DNA from: Actinomadura madurae
Lineage (GTDB): Bacteria; Actinomycetota; Actinomycetes; Streptosporangiales; Streptosporangiaceae
Length of the DNA stretch: 64,000 nt
NCBI RefSeq assembly: GCF_900115095.1
Contig: NZ_FOVH01000020.1
Coordinates: 1-64,000 of the forward strand
Direction: 5' to 3'
The notes under the pieces were generated by a model. It did not search any database, was not told where the DNA came from, and was given only the letters and a program-made list of their open reading frames with translations. How positions within the stretch are numbered: position 1 is the stretch's first letter; each line of letters opens with the position of its first letter. Shown here one piece after another: positions 30,708 to 39,442 of the stretch. A program made the translations under genes and the position numbers.

Positions 30708-31885
30708 GACGCCCTCCCACCCTGCAGATGGTCGACGGGCAGCTCGGCGTGCACGCGCCAGTGCGCGCCGTCCGGGCCCGCGTCGAACTCCCCGGCGAGC
30801 ATGACGGCCCGCTCGCGCATCCCGACCAGGCCGCTTCCGGTGCCGGGCAGCCGCGAGCCGTCCCGGCCCAGCGGGCTGAGCACGTCGATCACCACGCGCC
30901 TGCCGCCGTAGGCGACCCGCACGTCGGCGTGGCCGGGCCCGGCGTGCTTCAGCGCGTTGGTCAGCGCCTCCTGGACGATCCGGTAGGCGGCCAGCTCGAC
31001 CGCCGCCGGCAGCTCGGGCGGGTCGCCGGTGACCTCCAGCCGCGCCGACAGGTCCGACCGCGCGCTGCCCCGGACGAGCCGCCCGAGCTCGGCCAGCCGC
31101 GGCTGGGCGGCCGGGTCCTCCGCGCCGCCCTCCCGCAGCAGCCCGATCATCCGGCGCATCTCGGCCAGGCCCTGGACGCTGTTCTCCCGGATGACCTCCA
31201 TGGCCCGGTTCACCCCGTCCCGGTCGAGGTCGGGCACCTTCAGGACGGCCGAGGAGTGCAGCGCGACCGCGCTCAGATGGTTGGCGATCACGTCGTGCAG
31301 CTCGCGGGCCATCCGGGCGCGCTCGGCGGTCACCGCGGCCCGCCGGTCCATCTCGGCCAGCCGCGCGACCTGCTCGGCCCGCTGCCGCTCCGCCTCCGCC
31401 CGCTCCCGGTGCTCCCGGACGGCCATCGCGGTCAGCACCGGCGCCACCCACACGACCCCGGCGACCGAACCGCCCACCACCCCGACGGCGACGCCGTGCA
31501 GCGCGATCGCGACCCCGGCCGCCACCGCGAGGCTGCCCGCGAGCGTCACGCCGAGCAGCCACTCCGCGGTGCGGCGGCGCCCGTACAGGCTCGCCGCGTA
31601 CAGCGCGTCCCCGTAGATCATCGCGGTGGCCAGGCTCGGCCCGAAGACCACGTCGGCGACGTTGAACGGCGTCGCCACCAGCAGCCCGGTGATCGGGGCC
31701 GTCCGCCGGAGCAGCATCGCGAGGCAGAGCCCGGACAGTGGCACGAGCCGCACCCACAGCGACACGTCCCAGTCCTTGGACCACAGCGTGTACCCGTGCG
31801 CCGCCAGCACCGCCAGCCCGCCGGCGAGCGCGGCCGCGGCGATCAGGGCGTCCTGCCGGGTGGTGAGACGTCGGAGCCTGTGCAC
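30704..31885 (-). CDS. sensor histidine kinase (HisKA_3 type)
   Basis: A 393-residue membrane kinase. Four to five hydrophobic helices in residues 10-150 form the sensor. A coiled coil (REHRERAEAERQRAEQVARL) follows, then the HisKA_3 dimerisation domain with phospho-His in MARELHDVIANHLSAVALHS. The C-terminal ATPase domain has IVQEALTNALKHAG (N-box) and GTGSGLVGMRERA (G-box). It phosphorylates the response regulator encoded next. No extracellular domain is apparent, so the signal may be within the membrane. GTG 31885 is preferred; an upstream GTG at 31924 would add 13 residues. Confidence 0.9.
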   Translation of the reverse strand: MHRLRRLTTRQDALIAAAALAGGLAVLAAHGYTLWSKDWDVSLWVRLVPLSGLCLAMLLRRTAPITGLLVATPFNVADVVFGPSLATAMIYGDALYAASLYGRRRTAEWLLGVTLAGSLAVAAGVAIALHGVAVGVVGGSVAGVVWVAPVLTAMAVREHRERAEAERQRAEQVARLAEMDRRAAVTAERARMARELHDVIANHLSAVALHSSAVLKVPDLDRDGVNRAMEVIRENSVQGLAEMRRMIGLLREGGAEDPAAQPRLAELGRLVRGSARSDLSARLEVTGDPPELPAAVELAAYRIVQEALTNALKHAGPGHADVRVAYGGRRVVIDVLSPLGRDGSRLPGTGSGLVGMRERAVMLAGEFDAGPDGAHWRVHAELPVDHLQGGRAS

Positions 31886-32039
31886 GCCTCCATCACAGCA
31901 TCCCCGCCGGGGTCCGCCGTCCACCCGCGTGAGGAGCCCCCGTACATCCTTCGGAGGACCCGCGGAACCTCACCCCAGAGGACGATTCCGCGCGCTGACC
32001 GGACAGACGATGGAATCCGGTGTCCAGCAGGGAGGTCAC

Positions 32040-32609
32040 GTGCTGATAGGGATCATCGCGGCGTGCGAGATCGGGTTCTGGGTCGTGCTGGCGGCCGGTC
32101 TCGCCGCCCGCTACCCGCTGCGCCTCCGCCGCACCGGCGCGGCGCTCCTGCTGTGCGTCCCGCTGATCGACCTGGTCCTGCTGGCCGCCACGGTGATCGA
32201 CCTGCGCGGCGGCGCGACCGCGGGCACCGGCCACGGCCTGGCCGCCGCCTACCTCGGATACTCCGTCGCCTTCGGCCACAGCATGGTCCGCTGGGCCGAC
32301 GAGCGGTTCGCGCACCGCTTCGCCGGCGGTCCCCCGCCGCGCGGCAGGCCCAAGTACGGGGCGGCCCGCGTCCGCTACGAGTGGCGCGAGTTCGGGAAGG
32401 CCGCCCTGGCGACCGCGATCGCCTGCGGGCTCCTCCTCGGCATGATCGCCCTCGTCGACGACGGCGACCGCACGGAGGCCCTCGGCGGCTGGCTGGGGCG
32501 CCTCGGCACGGTCCTGGCGATCTGGTCCCTGTGGCCGATCACCACCACCCTCTGGCCGCCCAGACCCAAGGACGCCGCGGAGCACGCCGAGCACGCGCGG
32601 CCCCGATGA
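32040..32609 (+). CDS. hypothetical membrane protein with four to five helices
   Basis: A 189-residue protein: LIGIIAACEIGFWVVLAAGLA, LLLCVPLIDLVLLAATVID, LAAAYLGYSVAFGHSMV, a basic cytosolic loop (PPRGRPKYGAARVRYEWRE), then ALATAIACGLLLGMIALV and TVLAIWSLWPITTTLW. Such proteins are common in actinobacteria but unnamed; I cannot assign a function. GTG 32040 follows GGGAGG with a 4-nt spacer. The stop is followed directly by a strong terminator shared with the suf operon. Confidence 0.75.
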   Translation: MLIGIIAACEIGFWVVLAAGLAARYPLRLRRTGAALLLCVPLIDLVLLAATVIDLRGGATAGTGHGLAAAYLGYSVAFGHSMVRWADERFAHRFAGGPPPRGRPKYGAARVRYEWREFGKAALATAIACGLLLGMIALVDDGDRTEALGGWLGRLGTVLAIWSLWPITTTLWPPRPKDAAEHAEHARPR

Positions 32610-32611
32610 CG

Positions 32612-32647
32612 CGTGAGGCCGCGCCCCGGGCGGGGCGCGGCCTCACG
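32612..32647. terminator. perfect 16-bp terminator hairpin between a membrane-protein gene and the suf operon end
   Basis: CGTGAGGCCGCGCCCC (32612-32627) is fully complementary to GGGGCGCGGCCTCACG (32632-32647) around a GGGC tetraloop. It lies between two convergent stops (32609 and 32659), so it can end transcription from both sides. Confidence 0.75.
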
Positions 32648-32658
32648 GTGCGGTGCGG

Positions 32659-33024
32659 TCAGACGTTGAAGCCGAGGGCGCGGAGCTGGTCGCGGCCGTC
32701 GTCGGTGATCTTGTCGGGGCCCCACGGCGGGAGCCAGACCCAGTTGATCTTGACGTCCTTGACCAGGCCGTCCAGGGCGGAGTGCGCCTGGTCCTCGATC
32801 ACGTCGGTGAGCGGGCAGGCGGCGCTGGTCAGCGTCATGTCCAGGGTGGCGACCTCGTCGGACAGGTCGACGCCGTAGACGAGGCCGAGGTCGACGACGT
32901 TGATGCCGAGTTCGGGGTCGACGACGTCCTTCAGCGCCTCCAGGACCTCCTCCTGCTCGGGGGACAGCGCCTCCTCGAGGGGCGCGTCGGTCGCCGGGGT
33001 GTCGGTCGCGGGCGTGTCGGTCAT
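32659..33024 (-). CDS. sufT: SufT/MIP18-family iron-sulfur assembly factor
   Basis: A 121-residue DUF59/MIP18-type protein that helps mature [4Fe-4S] proteins. Core motif VVDPELGINVVDLGLVYGV is followed by the reactive-Cys segment LTSAACPLTDVIEDQ and the actinobacterial C-terminus WVWLPPWGPDKITDDGRDQLRALGF. A short acidic/Thr-Pro N-terminal extension (TDTPATDTPATDAP) precedes the domain. It is the last gene of the suf operon; its ATG overlaps the sufU stop (ATGA). Confidence 0.92.
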   Translation of the reverse strand: MTDTPATDTPATDAPLEEALSPEQEEVLEALKDVVDPELGINVVDLGLVYGVDLSDEVATLDMTLTSAACPLTDVIEDQAHSALDGLVKDVKINWVWLPPWGPDKITDDGRDQLRALGFNV

Positions 33025-33479
33025 GATGCCTCTCCGAGAGCGCGGGCGGTCGCGTCCTTCCACGCCATCCAGGCGAGCAGGGCGCACTTGATCCTGGCGG
33101 GGTACTTGGAGACCCCGGCGAAGGCGATGGCGTCCTCCAGGACGTCCTCGTCGGGCTCGACGTCCTGGCCGCGGGACTGCATCAGCGACAGGAACTCCTC
33201 GCCGACCGCCATCGCCTCCTTCACGGACTTGCCGATGACCAGGTCGGACATCACCGAGGCGCTCGCCTGGCTGATCGAGCAGCCCATGGCGTCGTAGGAG
33301 ACGTCGGCGACCGTGGCGGCCTGGCCCTCGCCGTCCAGGTGGACGCGCAGCGTCACCTCGTCGCCGCACGTGGGGTTGACGTGGTGCGCCTCGCCCTCGA
33401 ACGGCTCCCGCAACCCCTTGTGGAGGGGGTTGCGGTAATGGTCCAGGATGACCTCCTGGTACATCGCCTCCAGCTGCAT
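33021..33479 (-). CDS. sufU: SUF system NifU-like scaffold/sulfur-transfer protein SufU
   Basis: A 152-residue zinc-dependent sulfur acceptor that receives persulfide from SufS. The conserved ligands are visible: Cys in NPTCGDEV, Cys in AMGCSISQAS and Cys in ARIKCALLAW, with YQEVILDHYRNPLHKG at the N-terminus. The SufU-type insertion between the second and third Cys is present, distinguishing it from IscU. It sits between sufS and sufT, 57 bp after the sufS stop, with an overlap to sufT. Confidence 0.95.
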   Translation of the reverse strand: MQLEAMYQEVILDHYRNPLHKGLREPFEGEAHHVNPTCGDEVTLRVHLDGEGQAATVADVSYDAMGCSISQASASVMSDLVIGKSVKEAMAVGEEFLSLMQSRGQDVEPDEDVLEDAIAFAGVSKYPARIKCALLAWMAWKDATARALGEAS

Positions 33480-33536
33480 GTCGTCCTTTCCAAGCCTTTC
33501 CTCGCTACAACCAGGGCCCGGCCCGGCCTGTTCCTG

Positions 33537-34802
33537 TCAGGCGGTCCCGAAGAACTTCTGGGCCTGCCGGACCGCGTCGGCGAGCGCGTCCACGTCGCCG
33601 AGGGTGTTGTAGAGGTAGAACGTCGCGCGGGTGGTCGCCGGGATGCCGAAGCGGCGGCAGATCGGCCACGCGCAGTGGTGGCCGACGCGCACCTCGACGC
33701 CCAGGTCGTCCAGGACCTGGCCGACGTCGTGCGGGTGGATGTCCTCGACGGTGAACGACACCGCGCCGCCGCGGGCCTCGGTGGTGCCGGGCCCGATGAT
33801 GCGGACGCCGGGGATCTCGCCGAGCCGCTCCAGCGAGTAGGCGACGAGGGCCTCCTCGTGGGCGTGCACGCGGTCCATGCCGATCTCGGCGAGGTAGTCG
33901 CAGGCCACGCCGAGCCCGACCGCCTGCGCCGTCATCGGCACGCCGGCCTCGAACCGCTGCGGCGGCGGCATGAACGTGGTCTCCTCCATCCGGACGACCT
34001 CGATCATGGAACCGCCGGTGATGAACGGCGGCATGGCCTCCAGCAGTTCGCTCCGCCCCCACAGGACGCCGATGCCGGTCGGGCCCAGCATCTTGTGCCC
34101 GGAGAACGCGAGGAAGTCGGCGCCCAGCCGGGTGACGTCCACCGGCTGGTGCGGAACCGACTGCGCGGCGTCCAGCAGCACGAGCGCGCCGACGGCGTGG
34201 GCACGCTCCACGATCCGCTCGACCGGCGGGACGGTCCCCAGCACGTTCGACTGGTGCGTCAGCGCCACGATCTTCGTGCGCTCGTTGACCAGCTCGTCGA
34301 GGTTCGCGAGGTCGAGCCGGCCCTCGTCGGTGATGCCGAACCAGCGCAGCGTCGCCCCGGTCCGCAGGCACAGCTGCTGCCACGGGACGAGGTTGGCGTG
34401 GTGCTCCATCTCCGACACCACGACCTCGTCGCCGGGGCCGACGGCGAACCGCCCGGCCTCCGGGCCCGCGGTGGCCGCGTTGCTCATCGCGTACGCGACC
34501 AGGTTGATGCCCTCGGTCGCGTTCTTGGTGAACACGATCTCGCCGGGCGTCGCGCCGATGAACCGGGCGATCGAGGCGCGGGCGTTCTCGTAGGCCTCCG
34601 TCGCCTCCTCGGCGAGCAGGTGCGCACCGCGGTGCGGTGCCGCGTTGTGCTGCTCGTAGAACGCACGCTCGGCGTCCAGCACCCGGACGGGCTTCTGCGA
34701 GGTCGCGCCCGAGTCGAGGTACACCAGAGGACGCCCGCCGCGCACCGTGCGCCCCAGCAGCGGGAAGTCCTTCTTGATCTCCTCGGGCAGCAGATCGCTC
34801 AT
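33537..34802 (-). CDS. sufS: cysteine desulfurase SufS
   Basis: A 421-residue PLP enzyme that removes sulfur from cysteine to supply the SUF machinery. PLP-binding Lys lies in FLAFSGHKMLGPTGIGVLWG, the His/Asp pair in DEVVVSEMEHHANLVPWQ and LVLLDAAQSVPH, and the persulfide Cys in RVGHHCAWPICRR. These are group II SufS features. The ATG overlaps the sufC stop (ATGA). Confidence 0.96.
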   Translation of the reverse strand: MSDLLPEEIKKDFPLLGRTVRGGRPLVYLDSGATSQKPVRVLDAERAFYEQHNAAPHRGAHLLAEEATEAYENARASIARFIGATPGEIVFTKNATEGINLVAYAMSNAATAGPEAGRFAVGPGDEVVVSEMEHHANLVPWQQLCLRTGATLRWFGITDEGRLDLANLDELVNERTKIVALTHQSNVLGTVPPVERIVERAHAVGALVLLDAAQSVPHQPVDVTRLGADFLAFSGHKMLGPTGIGVLWGRSELLEAMPPFITGGSMIEVVRMEETTFMPPPQRFEAGVPMTAQAVGLGVACDYLAEIGMDRVHAHEEALVAYSLERLGEIPGVRIIGPGTTEARGGAVSFTVEDIHPHDVGQVLDDLGVEVRVGHHCAWPICRRFGIPATTRATFYLYNTLGDVDALADAVRQAQKFFGTA

Positions 34803-35563
34803 CGGGAAGCGCCCGCCTTCGAGTACTTCTCGTAGCCCTCGTTCTCCAGCTCGTCGGCCAGCTCGGGCCCGCCCTCGGCGACGACGCGGCCGGCCGCGAA
34901 CACGTGCACGAAGTCGGGCTTCACGTACCGCAGGATGCGGGTGTAGTGCGTGATGAGCAGGACGCCGGTGTCACCGGAGGCGAACCGGTTGACGCCCTCG
35001 GAGACGACCTTGAGGGCGTCGACGTCGAGGCCGGAGTCGGTCTCGTCCAGGATCGCGACCTTCGGCTTCAGCATCTCCAGCTGCAGGATCTCGTGCCGCT
35101 TCTTCTCGCCGCCGGAGAAGCCCTCGTTCAGGCTCCGCTGCGCGAACGCCGGGTCGATGGACAGGCCGTCCATCGCCTGCTTCATCTCCTTGGAGAACTG
35201 GCGGAGCTTCGGGGCCTCGCCGCGGACGGCGGTCACGGCCGAGCGCAGGAAGTTGGAGACCGAGACGCCCGGCACCTCGACCGGGTACTGCATCGCGAGG
35301 AACAGCCCGGCGCGGGCGCGCTCGTCGACCGACATGGCGAGGACGTCCTCGCCGTCCAGCGTGACCGTGCCGGAGGTCACCTCGTACTTCGGGTGGCCGG
35401 CGATCGCGTAGGCGAGGGTGGACTTGCCGGAGCCGTTCGGCCCCATGATCGCGTGGGTCTCGCCGGCCTTCACGGTCAGGTCGACCCCGCGCAGGATCTC
35501 CTTCGCCCCGTCGGAGCCGTCGCCGACGGAGACGTGGAGGTCGCGGATCTCTAGCGTGGCCAT
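34799..35563 (-). CDS. sufC: Fe-S cluster assembly ATPase SufC
   Basis: A 254-residue ABC-type ATPase of the SufBC2D scaffold. Walker A GPNGSGKSTL near 41, signature FSGGEKKRHEILQL near 148 and Walker B KVAILDETDSGLD near 168 show the SufC-specific sequence ETDSGLD. It drives the conformational change needed for cluster assembly on SufB/SufD. It lies 26 bp after the Rieske protein stop. Confidence 0.97.
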   Translation of the reverse strand: MATLEIRDLHVSVGDGSDGAKEILRGVDLTVKAGETHAIMGPNGSGKSTLAYAIAGHPKYEVTSGTVTLDGEDVLAMSVDERARAGLFLAMQYPVEVPGVSVSNFLRSAVTAVRGEAPKLRQFSKEMKQAMDGLSIDPAFAQRSLNEGFSGGEKKRHEILQLEMLKPKVAILDETDSGLDVDALKVVSEGVNRFASGDTGVLLITHYTRILRYVKPDFVHVFAAGRVVAEGGPELADELENEGYEKYSKAGASR

Positions 35564-35589
35564 AGTGCGTGTAGTCCTTCGTCGTGCGG

Positions 35590-35904
35590 TCAGTCGCCGG
35601 TGAGCGAGACGTAGACGTCCCCGCCCTCGACCTTGACCTTGTAGGTGGCGACCGGCTGCGTGGCCGGCGGGTTGGTGGGCTTTCCGGTGCGCAGGTCGAA
35701 GCAGGACCCGTGCAGCCAGCACTCGATCGTGCCGTTGTAGATCTCGCCCTCGGACAGCGAGACCTCGGCGTGCGAGCAGATGTCGCTCAGGGCGAACACG
35801 TCGTCGCCGCTGCGCGCGATGGCGACCGGCGTGTCGTCCACCTCCACGGCGAGCGCCCCGTCCGGCGGGACCTCGTCCAGCGCGCACACCTTGACGTACG
35901 TCAT
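35590..35904 (-). CDS. Rieske-type [2Fe-2S] ferredoxin within the suf operon
   Basis: A 104-residue Rieske protein of the non-heme oxygenase ferredoxin type. Cluster ligands are complete: CSH in LSDICSHAEVSL and CWLH in GTIECWLHGSCF, spaced as CxH-N-CxxH. It may pass electrons during cluster assembly or serve as a client. The gene is embedded between sufD and sufC with an ATGA overlap to sufD, as is usual in high-GC actinobacteria. Confidence 0.93.
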   Translation of the reverse strand: MTYVKVCALDEVPPDGALAVEVDDTPVAIARSGDDVFALSDICSHAEVSLSEGEIYNGTIECWLHGSCFDLRTGKPTNPPATQPVATYKVKVEGGDVYVSLTGD

Positions 35905-37037
35905 GCGCCCGCTCCCCGGTCGAGCTCGGCCTCGATCGCCTCGCTCACCTTGTCGCGGACCTCGGCGACCTCGATGCGCTCGACCAGCTGGCCGAGGAAG
36001 CCCCGGACCACCATGCGGCGCGCCTGGTCGAAGGTGATGCCGCGCGCCTGCAGGTAGAACAGGTGCTCGTCGTCCAGCCGGCCGGACGCCGAGGCGTGCC
36101 CCGCGCCGGTGACCTCGCCGGTGAGGATCTCCAGGTTGGGGACGGAGTCGACCCGCGTCCCGTCGGTGAGGACGAGGTTGCGGTTCAGCTCGTAGGTGTC
36201 GGTGCCCTCGGCCTCCGCGCGGATGATCACGTCGCCGATCCAGACGGCGTGCGCGTCCTGGTCCTGGAGCGCGCCGCGGTAGTCGACGCGGCTGCGGCAG
36301 TGCGGGACGGCGTGGTCGACGAGGAGCCGGTGCTCCAGGTGCTGGCCGCCGTCGACGAAGTACACCCCGTACAGCTCGGCGTCGCCGCCGGGCCCGTCGT
36401 AGGCGACCGACGGCGAGATCCGCACGACGTCGCCGCCGAGCGAGATGTTGTGCGAGACGAACCGGGCGTCGCGGCCGAGGCGGGCGTGCTGGTGGGAGAC
36501 GTGGACGCTGTCGTCCGACCAGTCCTGCAGGCTGATCACCGACAGCCGGGCGCCGTCGCCGACGACGAACTCGACGTTGTCGGCGTAGGTCGCCGAGCCG
36601 CGGTGCGCGAGCACGACGGTGGCCTCGGCGAACGGCTCCAGGACGACGGTCGTGTGCCCGTAGGCGGCGGCCGAGGCGTCCTCGCCGCGGAGCCGCAGCA
36701 CGGTCGGCACCGAGGCCACGGTCTCCTTCGGCACCGTGACGACGGTGGCGTGGGTGAAGGAGTCCCACGCCTGGGCGCTCACCCGGTCGGCGGGGACGTA
36801 GGCCCTGCCGAGGCGCTCGTCGTCGCGGCCGACGGTCTCGACCGTCACCTCCGGCGCCGCCTCGGCCTCCAGCAGCACCTTGCCGCCGTCCTCGGCGGTG
36901 CCGTTGTGCAGGCCGCGCAGCCGGCGCAGCGGGGTGAACCGCCACTCCTCTTCGCGGCCCGTCGGCACGTCGAAGTCGCCCACCTCGAAGGACGCCTTCT
37001 CGTGCAGCGTCGAGAGAGGCTTCTGCTCCAGCCCCAT
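35901..37037 (-). CDS. sufD: Fe-S cluster assembly protein SufD
   Basis: A 378-residue beta-helix scaffold subunit partnering SufB and SufC. Typical elements are REEEWRFTPLRRL at the N-terminus, a central right-handed beta-helix (ARLSVISLQDWSDDSVHVSHQHARLG) and the C-terminal LNRNLVLTDGTRVDSVPNLEI and DEHLFYLQARGI. Its ATG shares one base with the sufB stop, and its stop overlaps the Rieske gene start. These overlaps argue for a fixed stoichiometry. Confidence 0.96.
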   Translation of the reverse strand: MGLEQKPLSTLHEKASFEVGDFDVPTGREEEWRFTPLRRLRGLHNGTAEDGGKVLLEAEAAPEVTVETVGRDDERLGRAYVPADRVSAQAWDSFTHATVVTVPKETVASVPTVLRLRGEDASAAAYGHTTVVLEPFAEATVVLAHRGSATYADNVEFVVGDGARLSVISLQDWSDDSVHVSHQHARLGRDARFVSHNISLGGDVVRISPSVAYDGPGGDAELYGVYFVDGGQHLEHRLLVDHAVPHCRSRVDYRGALQDQDAHAVWIGDVIIRAEAEGTDTYELNRNLVLTDGTRVDSVPNLEILTGEVTGAGHASASGRLDDEHLFYLQARGITFDQARRMVVRGFLGQLVERIEVAEVRDKVSEAIEAELDRGAGA

Positions 37038-38449
37038 CAGCCGACGGCTCCTTCCATCTGCAGTTCGATGAGCCGGTTCAGCTCGAGCGCGTACTCCATC
37101 GGCAGCTCGCGCGCGATCGGCTCGACGAACCCGCGCACGATCATCGCCATCGCCTCGTCCTCGGTGAGGCCGCGGCTCATCAGGTAGAACAGCTGCTGCT
37201 CCGACACCTTGGAGACGGTCGCCTCGTGGCCCATCTCGACGTCGTCCTCGCGGACGTCGACGTAGGGGTAGGTGTCGGACCGGCTGATCTGGTCGATGAG
37301 CAGCGCGTCGCACTTGACCGTGGACTTGCTGTGCTCGGCGCCCTCCTGGATCTGCACCAGCCCCCGGTAGGACGTGCGGCCACCGCCGCGCGCCACCGAC
37401 TTGGAGATGATGCTGGAGGAGGTGTTGGGCGCGGCGTGCACCATCTTGGCGCCGGCGTCCTGGTGCTGGTCCTCGCCCGCGAACGCGATCGACAGGGTCT
37501 CGCCCTTGGCGTGCTCGCCGAGCAGGTACACCGCCGGGTACTTCATGGTGACCTTGGAGCCGATGTTGCCGTCGACCCACTCCATGGTGGCGCCCTCGTA
37601 GGCGACGGCGCGCTTGGTCACCAGGTTGTAGACGTTGTTGGACCAGTTCTGGATGGTCGTGTAGCGGACGCGGGCGTCCTTCTTCACGACGATCTCCACG
37701 ACGGCGGAGTGCAGCGAGTCCGACTTGTAGATCGGGGCGGTACAGCCCTCGACGTAGTGGACGTAGGAGCCCTCGTCGGCGATGATCAGCGTCCGCTCGA
37801 ACTGGCCCATGTTCTCGGTGTTGATCCGGAAGTAGGCCTGCAGCGGGATCTCGACGTGCACGCCCGGCGGGACGTAGATGAACGAGCCGCCCGACCACAC
37901 GGCGGTGTTGAGCGCGGCGAACTTGTTGTCGCCGACGGGGATCACCGAGCCGAAGTACTCCTGGAAGATCTCCGGGTGCTCGCGCAGGCCGGTGTCGGTG
38001 TCGACGAAGATGACGCCCTTCTCCTCAAGGTCCTCGCGGATCTTGTGGTAGACGACCTCCGACTCGTACTGCGCGGCGACGCCGGCGATGAGGCGCTGCT
38101 TCTCGGCCTCGGGGATGCCGAGCTTGTCGTAGGTGTTCTTGATGTCCTCCGGGAGCTCCTCCCAGGAGGCGGCCTGCTGCTCGGTGGACCGCACGAAGTA
38201 CTTGATGTTGTCGAAGTCGATGTCCGACAGGTCGGAGCCCCAGGTGGGCATCGGCTTCTTGCTGAACAGCCGCAGCCCCTTGAGGCGCAGGTCGAGCATC
38301 CACTGGGGTTCGTTCTTCTTGCCCGAGATGTCGCGGACGACGTCCTCGTTCAGCCCGCGCTTCGCCGAGGCGCCGGCCTCGTCGGGGTCGGCCCAGCCGA
38401 ACTTGTACCTGTCGAGCCCTTCCAGCTCTGGGTGGGCTGCCGTAGTCAT
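37037..38449 (-). CDS. sufB: Fe-S cluster assembly protein SufB
   Basis: A 470-residue scaffold protein on which the nascent Fe-S cluster is built. Family features include ALNTAVWSGGSFIYVPPGVH, YVHYVEGCTAPIYKSDSLH (with a conserved Cys), KSTVKCDALLIDQISRSDT and SRGLTEDEAMAMIVRGFVEP at the C-terminus. No intein is present, unlike the mycobacterial homologue. It is the first structural gene of the operon; a GGAG ribosome site lies 7 nt before ATG 38449. Confidence 0.97.
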   Translation of the reverse strand: MTTAAHPELEGLDRYKFGWADPDEAGASAKRGLNEDVVRDISGKKNEPQWMLDLRLKGLRLFSKKPMPTWGSDLSDIDFDNIKYFVRSTEQQAASWEELPEDIKNTYDKLGIPEAEKQRLIAGVAAQYESEVVYHKIREDLEEKGVIFVDTDTGLREHPEIFQEYFGSVIPVGDNKFAALNTAVWSGGSFIYVPPGVHVEIPLQAYFRINTENMGQFERTLIIADEGSYVHYVEGCTAPIYKSDSLHSAVVEIVVKKDARVRYTTIQNWSNNVYNLVTKRAVAYEGATMEWVDGNIGSKVTMKYPAVYLLGEHAKGETLSIAFAGEDQHQDAGAKMVHAAPNTSSSIISKSVARGGGRTSYRGLVQIQEGAEHSKSTVKCDALLIDQISRSDTYPYVDVREDDVEMGHEATVSKVSEQQLFYLMSRGLTEDEAMAMIVRGFVEPIARELPMEYALELNRLIELQMEGAVG

Positions 38450-38465
38450 AGAACAACTCCAGAGA

Positions 38466-38481
38466 GTGATATGTTAGTCAC
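38466..38481 (-). promoter_or_regulatory. inverted repeat in the sufB promoter region (candidate SufR operator)
   Basis: GTGA-N8-TCAC with partial inner symmetry lies 17-32 bp upstream of the sufB ATG, overlapping ACATAT, a possible -10 on the minus strand. A repressor bound here would block the promoter, as expected for SufR. The assignment is inferred. Confidence 0.35.
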
Positions 38482-38542
38482 GTCGCGATAACCAAGCGGC
38501 CGGCGGCAGGGCATGCCGTCGCAGGACGTGGAGACTTCGCCG

Positions 38543-39382
38543 TTAGGCGGTCTGTGAAGCGTCAACCTCGCCCCCCGGGTCGGATCCCTCGGCCTCGGCC
38601 GGTGGGTGGATGTCAAAGGGAGGTCCCTCCGGACCGTCACCTCGGGCCCGGTCGGCACACAAGTCGACCGGGCTGACGTGGGTGGTGCAGATGCCGTCGC
38701 CGTGGGCGATCGTCGCCAGCCGCTGCACGGGAGTGCCGAGCAGCCGGCTGAACGCCTCGGTCTCGGCCTCGCACAGCTGCGGGAACTCCGCGGCGACGTG
38801 CGCGACCGGGCAGTGGTGCTGGCACAGCTGCTCGCCGCCGCCCGGCTGGGGCGCCTTCGCCGCGGCGGCCGCGTAGCCGTCGCCCGAGAGCGCCTCGGCG
38901 AGGATGCGCACCCGCTGGTGGGGCGGCGCGCCCTGCACGACCGGCCGGTACCGCCGCTCCAGGTCGGCGATCTGCCGCCGGGCGAACTCGGCGACCGCGT
39001 GGTCGCCGGCCGCCTCGGCGAGGAACCGCAGCGCGCTGGTCGCCAGGTCGTCGTAGGCGTGCACGAAGGCGCTGCGCCCGGCGTCGGTGATGGCGAACCA
39101 CTTGGCGGGACGCCCCCGGCCGCGCCGGGTCTGCGGAACCCGCGCCTTGCGGACCTCGATCATGCCCTCGGCCAGCAGGGCGTCCAGGTGCCGGCGGACC
39201 GCGGCCGGCGTGAGCCCGACGCGCTCCCCCAGCGTGGACGCCGTGACCGGCCCGTGCTCGAGGATCAGCCGGGCCACCCGCGCGCGCGTGTCGCGCTCGG
39301 TGCGGCCAGGCGCCGACGGCACGCCGAACGGCCGCGCAGTGGCGGCCGGCGCGCTCGTCTGATCCTCGCTCACGTTTTTCAC
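38543..39382 (-). CDS. sufR: SufR-type Fe-S-sensing transcriptional regulator
   Basis: A 279-residue winged-helix regulator. The DNA-binding part (about 32-100) reads LILEHGPVTASTLGERVGL and TPAAVRRHLDALLAEGM. The C-terminal sensor has a Cys/His cluster, LCQHHCPVAHVAAEFPQLCEAE, which matches the CxxxC...C cluster ligation of SufR proteins. When it holds its cluster it represses suf; loss of the cluster derepresses it. It lies directly upstream of sufB in the same orientation, 93 bp away. GTG 39382 lacks a Shine-Dalgarno. An IdeR-like box lies 61 bp upstream. Confidence 0.92.
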   Translation of the reverse strand: MKNVSEDQTSAPAATARPFGVPSAPGRTERDTRARVARLILEHGPVTASTLGERVGLTPAAVRRHLDALLAEGMIEVRKARVPQTRRGRGRPAKWFAITDAGRSAFVHAYDDLATSALRFLAEAAGDHAVAEFARRQIADLERRYRPVVQGAPPHQRVRILAEALSGDGYAAAAAKAPQPGGGEQLCQHHCPVAHVAAEFPQLCEAETEAFSRLLGTPVQRLATIAHGDGICTTHVSPVDLCADRARGDGPEGPPFDIHPPAEAEGSDPGGEVDASQTA

Positions 39383-39442
39383 AACATCAGTGTGCCGTAA
39401 TTACTTCCCGCGAAACACCGGAATCCCGATGTCGTAGCTCAC

